In this document: piece by piece, positions 1 through 5,050 of the stretch
Layout of the letters: the number at the start of each line of letters is the position of its first letter
Numbering within the stretch: position 1 is the first letter of the stretch
DNA from: an uncultured Flavobacteriales bacterium
Lineage (GTDB): Bacteria > Bacteroidota > Bacteroidia > Palsa-965
Direction of reading: 5' to 3'
Length of the DNA stretch: 5,050 bases
Assembly (NCBI GenBank): GCA_946478675.1
Contig: CAMLEF010000331.1
Location: forward strand, 1 to 5,050
The notes under the pieces: generated by a model
Database searches by the model: none
What the model was told of the DNA's origin: nothing
What the model saw: only the letters and a program-made list of their open reading frames with translations
Translations under genes and position numbers: made by a program

Positions 1-15
1 GAAATTGCTGCTGCG

Positions 16-378
16 TTAATCGCCTTTCACTTCCGAAGAACTGTATTTCCCGTCACCGCCGATCGTCACGATGAAGTAGATCGGTTCCTGGGTAATTGTC
101 GTATTCCATCCGATCGGGTAGGTGAGCGTGACGGTGCCGTCGCTGTTCTCTTCGCGTTGACCCGGATCGCCGAGCAGGTCCTTGACTTCGCTTTCCGTCA
201 TGCCGGTCTTCAGCACTTTCGATTTCAGCTCTTCCGTCATGTTGTAACGCGGGTTGTCGACTTCGGTCATGTCGTTGTGCGCTTTCCATTCGGAAGAATC
301 GAAGCCGGTGGTGCAGCCGGTGAGGACGATGAGGACGATGAGGAGGGTTATGGCGGTGAATGAAATTGCTCTTCTCAT
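16..378 (-). CDS. BamE/SmpA-like outer-membrane lipoprotein, 120 aa
   Basis: Seen: a basic start (MRR), a hydrophobic stretch to about residue 20, then the lipobox LTGC with Cys22 as the lipidation site, so the mature protein is a lipoprotein of about 99 residues. Residues 51-72 contain a helix-turn pattern with the sequence TGMTESEVKDLLGDP, which matches the hallmark of the BamE/SmpA/OmlA fold (G-[MS]-T-x-x-[EQ]-V-x-x-x-L-G-x-P). A C-terminal strand ending in IVTIGGDGKY (103-112) fits the last strand of that fold. Known: BamE proteins help beta-barrel assembly at the outer membrane, but many small lipoproteins share the fold without that job. Inferred: an envelope lipoprotein of unknown exact role. 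It lies 30 bases downstream of the 828-residue secreted protein on the same strand, with no hairpin between them, so the two are probably co-transcribed. The ATG at 378 is chosen because it directly begins the signal peptide. It is not claimed to be the true BamE. Confidence 0.85.
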   Translation of the reverse strand: MRRAISFTAITLLIVLIVLTGCTTGFDSSEWKAHNDMTEVDNPRYNMTEELKSKVLKTGMTESEVKDLLGDPGQREENSDGTVTLTYPIGWNTTITQEPIYFIVTIGGDGKYSSSEVKGD

Positions 379-408
379 GAAAAGATTTTTTTAAAGTTCT
401 CTGCCAAA

Positions 409-2895
409 TCAACGCGTAACGATGAGTCGTGCGCGATGTTCTCCTGCATTGACGAAATACATTCCTTCCGCCAGTGAACGAACATCAATCTCGTTTTTTC
501 CTTCCTGCATCACGCGCTGCATTACCAATTCGCCTGTTGAATTATAAACGGAAAGCAGTGCGTCTTCTTTTCCATTCACGACAAAGTAATCGCTTGCAGG
601 ATTCGGATAAACGGAAATTTCTTCCTCCGCGAATTCCGGCATTCCCGTCGTCGTCAGCATTCCCATTTTCATCCCGTTGCCGAAGCTCGTTACCCACATC
701 TCCGCAGGATTGTTCGGGTTGAAGAAGACGCGCTCCGGCTGGCGGAACGGGTAGCTGTTTACCAATGAAAAAGACGGCGACGCGTTGTTGATGTTGCTGC
801 TCATCCACAAGCCCTGCGTTTCGGTCGTGACGAAAATTTCATTCGTATTGTTCGGGTTGAACGTGCACGAAGTCACGCGGTCCAGTGTCGTTCCGGTGAG
901 CTTCGTCCAGCTCACGCCGCGGTTCGTGGTTTTGTACAAACCGCCCAATCCGTTCGGCGGACCGCCCCAGCCGCTGAACACGCCCGCGTACCAGGTATTC
1001 TGCGAAGGATCGTTCGGATCGATCACCACGTCCTTCGTCCAGTAATACATGCCGGCATCGGAAACATCCGTCCAGTTGCCGCTGGTGGGGTTGTACGTGA
1101 ACACACCGGAGCTGGCAGTAAATGTGCCGCTGCCGTTTCTTCTTCCCGAATACGAAGCGACGAGTGTTCCGTCATTGAGCACGTTCAGCGACGCCGGATG
1201 TTTTTCCGTGCGCGGCGGATTGCTTAGCAACGTCCATGTCGATCCCGCGAGATTGTTCAAATCATCGCAGCGATAAATGCCGCCCGCGCCGCTGCCGCCG
1301 TTGTAATGGATGACGCTCGCATACGCACGGTTCGGGTTGTTCGGATCGATGACGATCCAGTACACGGGATGATTGAACGTGTGCAGCGTTTGCCAGGTCG
1401 CGCCGTTGTTCGTCGAATACAAAATTTTTCCGGCGGCATCTGTCGCGTCGAGCTGCGCGTCCTGCAGGCGTGTGCTCTGGTACATATCGTGTACGCCCGA
1501 AGTCGCCATGTACAGCGTGCCGTTGTTGCCCTGCGCGATGCGGTACGAAGAGTTCGCGGTTTGTCCCGTGTAATTGAACGACCAGCTTTGTCCGCCGTCG
1601 GTGCTGCGGATGCCGCGGATGTCGGAATAACACGACCACATATCGGTGCTGTTGATCCAGTGCACCTGCCAGCACGTCGTGTTCTCGAGGCCGATGCTGT
1701 GATAGCTTGCACCTGTTGGCGTATTCGCATTAGCAGCATGCTGATCACTCGCATTCACATATGCCTGCTGCCAGGTTGTTCCGCCGTTGCTCGTCTTGTG
1801 CGCAAAACCGAAATCGCCGAAGACAACGTAATTCGCATCGGTAGCCGCGACGTCAAAACCGAACGGGCATTCGCCGTAGCTCCACCCGCGATCGCCGCCC
1901 TGCCCGCTCCATCCGGTAACGATGTTCTGGTTGCCGGAAGCGTTGAACACATGCGTCCAGCTGCCGCCGGCATTCGTTGTCTTCATGATGTTCGGTTCAC
2001 TGCTGCTGTTGCTGCCGGCCACGTACACCGTGTTGATATCGTTGTTCGCCATGTCGATGAACATCGGGAAATCGGTGTTCGTCACGATGCCGTTCGATGC
2101 TGCCGTCCAGTTCGTGACGCCGAAGTCGCAGGTGTACACGTTGCGGAAAAATCCCCAGTAGTCGCTGCCCTGCAACCCGACGTATATGTCGTTCACGTCG
2201 CCGGTGAGACAGAAGAAGCGTGTTGTATTGCCGGATTTTCCTGCGCAGAAGCTCCAGATGTTTTCATTCGCAGGAAGACCGGTGATCGTTGCGGTGCTCC
2301 ACGTGCTTCCGCCATTCGTGGAAACGAGCACGCCATCGTTGGTGCCGGCGTAAATGTTGTTGCCGTCGAAGAACACGCCGCCCACGACATTGCCTGCGCC
2401 GTTGTTTGCAGCGGTATGAAACTGCGTGAACGTCGCGCCGCCGTCATTCGAAAAATAAATTTCGCCGTACGTGGAAATGATCACGCGGTTCGCATTGCTG
2501 TAATCCACGTCGATCGTGTACACATCCGAGAACGGATCGGGATTTCCCGGCAGTGTGTTCCAGGTGGCGCCGTTATCGGTGCTTTTTACCGGCGTTCCGA
2601 TGTCGTTGATGTAGCTGATCGAATACAGCGTTCCGGCGGTCGAGGTGTAGCAGACTTTCGAATTGTGCCCGCCCTGGAATTCGGCGAAATGCACCTGCGA
2701 ATAGCTGAGGCCGTAATCCGTCGTGTGAAACAATTCCGACATGTCACAGGCGATGTAAAATTCGCTGGTGTTGCCGGGATTGATGGAAGGCGAGAAGAGC
2801 GCTCCGCCGCCACCGATGCCGCGCGGGGCGAAGGAAGAAGGTTGTGCGAAAAGAAGCGAAGGGGTTATGAGCAGAACAAGCAGCAGTTTTCTCAT
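409..2895 (-). CDS. Secreted Asp-box (BNR/VPS10/GH74-like) beta-propeller protein with T9SS type A sorting domain, 828 aa
   Basis: Seen: a signal peptide at residues 1-17 with likely cleavage LFA|Q. Nine Asp-box motifs (S/T-x-D/N-x-G-x-S/T-W/F/Y) begin at about residues 58, 105, 149, 192, 306, 368, 431, 494 and 656. Blade-type motifs of the form DPNNP or NPNN occur near 517, 626, 680 and 726. The C-terminal 70 residues form a T9SS type A sorting domain: VYPNPASD at 762-769, a central strand VYNSTGELV at 783-791, then LAEGMYFV at 808-815 and a basic end. Known: Asp-box repeats build the beta-propellers of sialidases, sortilin/VPS10 proteins and GH74 xyloglucanases; the sorting domain directs export through the T9SS and is normally removed or replaced by a surface anchor. 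Inferred: an exported or surface-attached protein with one large or two tandem propellers. No catalytic residues could be assigned, so binding, adhesion and glycan hydrolysis all remain possible. The ATG at 2895 leads straight into the signal peptide. It is probably the first gene of a two-gene unit with the BamE-like lipoprotein. Confidence 0.93.
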   Translation of the reverse strand: MRKLLLVLLITPSLLFAQPSSFAPRGIGGGGALFSPSINPGNTSEFYIACDMSELFHTTDYGLSYSQVHFAEFQGGHNSKVCYTSTAGTLYSISYINDIGTPVKSTDNGATWNTLPGNPDPFSDVYTIDVDYSNANRVIISTYGEIYFSNDGGATFTQFHTAANNGAGNVVGGVFFDGNNIYAGTNDGVLVSTNGGSTWSTATITGLPANENIWSFCAGKSGNTTRFFCLTGDVNDIYVGLQGSDYWGFFRNVYTCDFGVTNWTAASNGIVTNTDFPMFIDMANNDINTVYVAGSNSSSEPNIMKTTNAGGSWTHVFNASGNQNIVTGWSGQGGDRGWSYGECPFGFDVAATDANYVVFGDFGFAHKTSNGGTTWQQAYVNASDQHAANANTPTGASYHSIGLENTTCWQVHWINSTDMWSCYSDIRGIRSTDGGQSWSFNYTGQTANSSYRIAQGNNGTLYMATSGVHDMYQSTRLQDAQLDATDAAGKILYSTNNGATWQTLHTFNHPVYWIVIDPNNPNRAYASVIHYNGGSGAGGIYRCDDLNNLAGSTWTLLSNPPRTEKHPASLNVLNDGTLVASYSGRRNGSGTFTASSGVFTYNPTSGNWTDVSDAGMYYWTKDVVIDPNDPSQNTWYAGVFSGWGGPPNGLGGLYKTTNRGVSWTKLTGTTLDRVTSCTFNPNNTNEIFVTTETQGLWMSSNINNASPSFSLVNSYPFRQPERVFFNPNNPAEMWVTSFGNGMKMGMLTTTGMPEFAEEEISVYPNPASDYFVVNGKEDALLSVYNSTGELVMQRVMQEGKNEIDVRSLAEGMYFVNAGEHRARLIVTR

Positions 2896-2913
2896 AAAGG
2901 CGCAGGTTTCTTA

Positions 2914-2921
2914 CTAAATTA
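2914..2921 (-). promoter_or_regulatory. Candidate -7 box for the secreted propeller gene
   Basis: Read on the minus strand, the box is TAATTTAG, one mismatch from the Bacteroidota -7 consensus TAnnTTTG. It sits 18 bases before the ATG at 2895, giving a leader of about 12 bases. A TATAAT hexamer (2918-2923) overlaps it. No exact TTTG -33 element lies at the right distance; the nearest is a TTTC about 19 bases upstream. It is inferred from position and partial match only. Confidence 0.4.
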
Positions 2922-2956
2922 TAAAATCGGCGAGAGGGGTGAAAGTGTCGCCGGAA

Positions 2957-2991
2957 TTTGCAGCTGCGTTAAACCTTTGGCTTCATCTTTG
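2957..2991 (+). promoter_or_regulatory. Candidate Bacteroidota promoter (-33 TTTG, -7 CATCTTTG) for the 323-aa secreted protein
   Basis: A TTTG at 2957-2960 is separated by 23 bases from CATCTTTG at 2984-2991, one mismatch from TAnnTTTG; the spacing is at the long end of the accepted range. Transcription would begin near 2998, giving a leader of about 25 bases to the ATG at 3023. An 8-base palindrome, GCAGCTGC (2960-2967), lies immediately beside the -33 element and could be an operator half-site, but nothing else supports that. Confidence 0.45.
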
Positions 2992-3022
2992 GTCAAAACG
3001 AACGGTACCAAATTGAAGAGCC

Positions 3023-3994
3023 ATGCATTATCGCACTTTGTTTCTCTCCTTCCTGCTGGCGGCCGGCCTTTCTGCCAAAGCGCAAACCGCCGCGGATTCG
3101 ACCGGCCTGCCCGGCGACAACTTCGACCTGTACGGCGCGCTCGACCTGTTCAAACAATCGTCGAGCCCTGAAGATTTTGAAAAGAAGATCAACGATCCCG
3201 CCAACCAGGTCAACAACCTTGATCTCGACGGCGACGGCAACGTGGATTATGTCCGCGTGATCGATAACGTCGACGGCGATGCGCATGCGTTGCAGCTCCA
3301 GGTAGCGGTGAGCGCTACGGAAAAGCAGGATGTTGCTGTTGTCGAGGTAGAAAAAAGCGGCAGTGAATCGGCCGACTTACAGATCGTCGGTGATGAGGAG
3401 CTGTACGGAAAAGATTACATCGTGGAAGCGCAAACGGAGGAATCCACGCCCGACCAGCACTGGCAGAATTTTCGCCCGGTGGTTGTCGTGAATGTGTGGA
3501 CGTGGCCCTGCGTGCGCTACGTGTATGCACCGGCGTACGTCGTGTGGGTGTCGCCGTGGTACTGGGGTTATTACCCGGCGTACTGGCACCCGTGGCACCC
3601 GGTGCTGTGGCGCGTGCATTATGGCCACGTGATGCGTTATCACCACCCGTATTACCATTGTGTGCACGTGCACCGCGTGATGCGCGCGCATGAAGTGTAC
3701 AGTCATCACCGGCAGGCTTCTCCCGCAGTGCATCGCCGTTACGAAGCGGATCACCAGCGCCGCGAAAATCCTTCCGGGAAAGCGACCGGCAAGCAGGTTC
3801 CTTCTTCACGCAACAGCGGAAAAGCAGGCAAAGGCGGCGCGCAGCAGAAGGGTGGCAGCCACCAGAAGCAGGGCAACGCTTCGAAAAATTCCGGCGGACA
3901 GCGTAAAGGCGGGAATGGCGGAGCACCGAAGAACAGCGGCGGGCAGCATCGCGGCGGCGGCGGTGGCGGACAGCATAAAGGCGGTCATCGCTAA
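3023..3994 (+). CDS. Secreted protein with DxDxDG loop, Trp/Tyr/His-rich middle and polycationic Gly-rich tail, 323 aa
   Basis: Function not recognised. Seen, in order: a signal peptide with likely cleavage AKA|Q after residue 20; an N-terminal domain (about 25-140) with a calcium-loop-like motif D67-x-D69-x-D71-G-x-x-D75 followed by alternating hydrophobic strands; the segment LQIVGDEELYG (119-129); a region at about 146-244 unusually rich in Trp, Tyr, His and Pro (nine Trp in 147-196, about fifteen His in all), with Cys163 and Cys213; and a tail from about 249 to 323 with no Asp or Glu, made of Gly, Lys, Arg, Gln, Ser, Asn and His. Known, from memory of the family: Bacteroidota genomes carry secreted proteins with a similar N-terminal domain followed by an aromatic-rich region; no role is established to my knowledge. 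Inferred: a periplasmic or surface protein, with the His-rich part possibly binding metal and the tail possibly binding polyanions such as DNA, LPS or polysaccharide. The ATG at 3023 directly precedes the signal peptide. A terminator follows, so it is likely monocistronic. Confidence 0.88.
   Translation: MHYRTLFLSFLLAAGLSAKAQTAADSTGLPGDNFDLYGALDLFKQSSSPEDFEKKINDPANQVNNLDLDGDGNVDYVRVIDNVDGDAHALQLQVAVSATEKQDVAVVEVEKSGSESADLQIVGDEELYGKDYIVEAQTEESTPDQHWQNFRPVVVVNVWTWPCVRYVYAPAYVVWVSPWYWGYYPAYWHPWHPVLWRVHYGHVMRYHHPYYHCVHVHRVMRAHEVYSHHRQASPAVHRRYEADHQRRENPSGKATGKQVPSSRNSGKAGKGGAQQKGGSHQKQGNASKNSGGQRKGGNGGAPKNSGGQHRGGGGGGQHKGGHR
3884..3958 (+). repeat. Protein-level repeat KNSGGQ[RH][KR]GG in the Gly-rich tail
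   Basis: Two copies of a ten-residue unit lie at residues 288-297 and 303-312 of the secreted protein, and a shorter GGQHKGG follows at 315-321. The codons of the two full copies differ at most third positions (AAA AAT TCC against AAG AAC AGC), so this is not a recent DNA duplication. The peptide pattern appears to be kept by selection or to have arisen by convergence. Confidence 0.6.
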
Positions 3995-4002
3995 ACGATT
4001 TT

Positions 4003-4028
4003 AAGGCGTTCCCCGGGCGCCTTTTTTT
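4003..4028 (+). terminator. Rho-independent terminator after the 323-aa secreted protein gene
   Basis: The stem AAGGCG (4003-4008) pairs with CGCCTT (4018-4023) around a nine-base loop, and seven T residues run from 4022 to 4028. It begins eight bases after the stop codon at 3994. The stem is short, but the uninterrupted T-run and the position make it convincing. Confidence 0.8.
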
Positions 4029-4054
4029 GCGGGCAGGAAAGAAGGTGTAATTTG
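4026..4054 (+). promoter_or_regulatory. Candidate promoter for the TonB-domain lipoprotein, overlapping the upstream terminator
   Basis: TTTG at 4026-4029, formed by the end of the terminator T-tract, could act as the -33 element. After 17 bases, GTAATTTG (4047-4054) resembles the -7 box: it keeps TTTG but has GT where TA is expected, and a TA is offset by one base. Transcription would begin near 4061, about 12 bases before the ATG at 4073. The match is imperfect and positional. Confidence 0.35.
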
Positions 4055-4072
4055 CTTTCCTGTTTCCCTCCT

Positions 4073-4594
4073 ATGAAAAAAACGTTGTTCGCTGCGGCTT
4101 CCGCGGTTTTGTTGTTCAGCTGCCTTCCGAATGATCCGGAGCGCGGACAGGATCAAGATGCTGCAAAAGTGAGCCTGCGGGATTCTTCCATGATGAATAC
4201 TCCGCCGCCGCCACCGCCTCCCCCGGGCGTTTCGGATAACGTCATTGCGACGGAAGCCGGGCGGGACAGTGGAGAAGTCCTGATGTACGCCGAAGAGATG
4301 CCGGAATTCCCGGGAGGGTTATCCGCGTTTCAAAACTATCTCGGGCGTACGATCCAATACCCGCAGATGGAAAAGGAAATGGGCCACCAGGGAACGGTTT
4401 ACATCGGCTTCGTGGTCGAAAAGGACGGCAGCATTTCGGATGTGCGCGTGATGAAAGACGTTCCGGGTGCGCAGGGACTGACGAAAGAAGCGCTGCGTGT
4501 GATCGGCGCCATGCCGCACTGGAAACCCGGAAAGATGAACGGGAAGCCTGTACGCGTGAACATTACGCAGCCGGTGAAATTTACGCTGCGGTAA
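4073..4594 (+). CDS. Lipoprotein with TonB C-terminal domain, 173 aa
   Basis: Seen: a lipoprotein signal peptide (MKK, then a hydrophobic run) ending in LLFSC with Cys17 as the lipidation site; Phe at -2 is slightly unusual. Acidic residues soon after the Cys (NDPE) could serve as a surface-export signal, as described for some Bacteroidota lipoproteins. A low-complexity linker with eight consecutive prolines (44-51) leads to a TonB C-terminal domain at about 75-173. Its landmarks are MPEFPGG (76-82), a conserved YPQ segment, GTVYIGFVVEKDGSI, and the closing HWKPG (149-153), GKPV and a final strand ending KFTLR. Known: TonB C-terminal domains bind the TonB box of outer-membrane receptors; classical TonB is anchored by an inner-membrane helix that works with ExbB/ExbD. 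Here there is a lipid anchor instead and the linker is short, so ordinary energy transduction is doubtful. The ATG at 4073 is preferred over a TTG at 4052, which would place seven residues before the signal peptide and falls inside the candidate promoter. Confidence 0.9.
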   Translation: MKKTLFAAASAVLLFSCLPNDPERGQDQDAAKVSLRDSSMMNTPPPPPPPPGVSDNVIATEAGRDSGEVLMYAEEMPEFPGGLSAFQNYLGRTIQYPQMEKEMGHQGTVYIGFVVEKDGSISDVRVMKDVPGAQGLTKEALRVIGAMPHWKPGKMNGKPVRVNITQPVKFTLR

Positions 4595-4606
4595 AAGCGC
4601 CGGCAG

Positions 4607-4635
4607 GGCGGCACTGACGGGAGCCGTTTCTTTTT
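4607..4635 (+). terminator. Possible weak terminator after the TonB-domain lipoprotein
   Basis: GGCGGC (4607-4612) can pair with GCCGTT (4623-4628) around a ten-base loop, giving four Watson-Crick pairs plus two G-T pairs. A T-rich stretch broken by one C follows to 4635. It lies 12 bases after the stop codon. The stem is weak, so this is tentative. Confidence 0.45.
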
Positions 4636-4672
4636 CTGACTGAAATCAGCGGGGTTTCCGGAATGGCGGCCG

Positions 4673-4680
4673 TATCTTTG
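4673..4680 (+). promoter_or_regulatory. -7 box TATCTTTG upstream of the DUF983 gene
   Basis: The sequence matches the Bacteroidota -7 consensus TAnnTTTG exactly and lies 21 bases before the ATG at 4702, giving a leader of about 15 bases. No TTG -33 element is found at the usual distance upstream, so the promoter may be weak or depend on an activator. Confidence 0.6.
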
Positions 4681-4701
4681 TGCTATAAAACAATCATCGT
4701 T

Positions 4702-5050
4702 ATGGGCCCGCTCTATAGCATCTTCTACTCCAAATGCTCCCGCTGCAACGTTGGAAATCTTTACGAAGACAATAACCCGTATCACCTGTCGAAGCTCGGC
4801 AAGATGAAAACGCAGTGCGATTGCTGCGGTCAGAAGTTCGAGCCGGAAACGGGTTTTTATTACGGTGCGATGTACGTCAGCTACGGTCTTTCGATCGCCG
4901 TGATGTTCATGCCGGCAGCCATCCTGTATTTCGGATTCAACGCCAGTTTCGAAGTGTTGCTGGCCATGATCCTCACCATTTATGTTGTAACGTTCCCGCT
5001 GCTGTTCCGCTGGTCACACTGGCGGTTGAAGCCGTCGTTCCAGCACGCCC
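4702..5050 (+). CDS. DUF983 family zinc-ribbon membrane protein, 3' end cut by the window
   Basis: Translation from the ATG at 4702 stays open for 116 codons to the window edge. Seen: a Cys-x-x-Cys pair at residues 12 and 15 (KCSRC) and a second at 39 and 42, with an extra Cys41 (CDCC), forming a likely zinc ribbon. The motif ETGFYYGAMYVSYG (49-62), which is typical of Bacteroidota DUF983 proteins, leads into a first membrane segment at about 58-78. A second follows at about 84-102, and then a basic, aromatic RWSHWRLKPSF end. Known: DUF983 proteins are small two-helix membrane proteins of about 120-150 residues with an N-terminal zinc ribbon and no firmly established function. Inferred: only a few C-terminal residues are missing here. 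An exact -7 promoter box precedes the gene and a possible terminator separates it from the TonB-domain lipoprotein, so it is probably transcribed independently. Confidence 0.87.
   Translation, partial: MGPLYSIFYSKCSRCNVGNLYEDNNPYHLSKLGKMKTQCDCCGQKFEPETGFYYGAMYVSYGLSIAVMFMPAAILYFGFNASFEVLLAMILTIYVVTFPLLFRWSHWRLKPSFQHA

Noticed and set aside
907..2724. Asp-box repeats as a DNA tandem repeat
   Set aside because: The motifs are spaced irregularly and conserved only at protein level; no repeated DNA unit was visible.
1306..3171. A 621-codon plus-strand open frame antisense to the propeller gene
   Set aside because: It runs opposite a gene with a clear signal peptide, Asp-boxes and T9SS tail, crosses the divergent intergenic region and enters the next gene in another frame. 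Its translation is a Val/Arg/Ala-rich mix without domains, as expected for a GC-rich antisense shadow.
3315..3926. Minus-strand 203-codon open frame opposite the His-rich protein
   Set aside because: Its Arg/Ala/Thr/Pro-rich translation mirrors the skewed codons of the plus-strand gene, and no domain or plausible upstream signal was seen.
3952..3969. GGC/GGT-rich triplet tract as a phase-variable repeat
   Set aside because: The unit is three bases long and encodes Gly in frame, so length changes would not switch the gene on or off, and the tract is short and interrupted.
4052..4072. TTG start at 4052 extending the TonB-domain lipoprotein by seven residues
   Set aside because: It would put MLSCFPP before a standard MKK signal peptide and lies within the likely -7 box, upstream of the expected transcription start.
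4399..4785. Minus-strand 128-codon open frame across the TonB/DUF983 junction
   Set aside because: It is antisense to both genes, spans a promoter and a possible terminator, and its translation shows no domain or signal peptide.

Overview
This window looks like ordinary chromosomal DNA from a member of the Bacteroidota, probably one of the more GC-rich lineages since the coding DNA looks clearly above 50% GC. Three things point there. A large secreted protein ends in a type A sorting domain for the type IX secretion system (T9SS), which is essentially confined to this phylum. The upstream regions carry TAnnTTTG-like -7 boxes, the phylum's characteristic promoter element, with no convincing Shine-Dalgarno sequences. 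The genes also belong to typical Bacteroidota families: a DUF983 protein, a TonB C-terminal domain on a lipoprotein, and a Trp/Tyr/His-rich secreted protein. No RNA gene, insertion sequence, CRISPR array, phage gene or attachment site was seen.

Layout. Positions 16-2895 hold a two-gene minus-strand unit: an 828-residue secreted Asp-box beta-propeller protein with a T9SS tail, followed 30 bases downstream by a 120-residue lipoprotein with a BamE/SmpA-like domain. A 127-base divergent intergenic region (2896-3022) carries candidate promoters for both directions. Three plus-strand genes follow: a 323-residue secreted protein with a calcium-loop-like motif, an aromatic/His-rich middle and a polycationic Gly-rich tail (3023-3994); a 173-residue lipoprotein with a TonB C-terminal domain (4073-4594); and a DUF983 zinc-ribbon membrane protein cut by the window edge (4702 onward). 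Hairpin terminators lie after the first two plus-strand genes, and candidate promoters precede each of the three, so they look like separate transcription units.

Functional theme. All five products carry an export signal or membrane segments, so the window encodes cell-envelope and surface functions. Nothing shows that the five act together. The propeller protein and the BamE-like lipoprotein are the only pair with operon-like spacing.

No obviously new multi-gene system is visible. The most unusual items are the composition-biased secreted protein at 3023-3994, the lipoprotein-anchored TonB domain, and a terminator whose T-tract seems to double as the -33 element of the next promoter.
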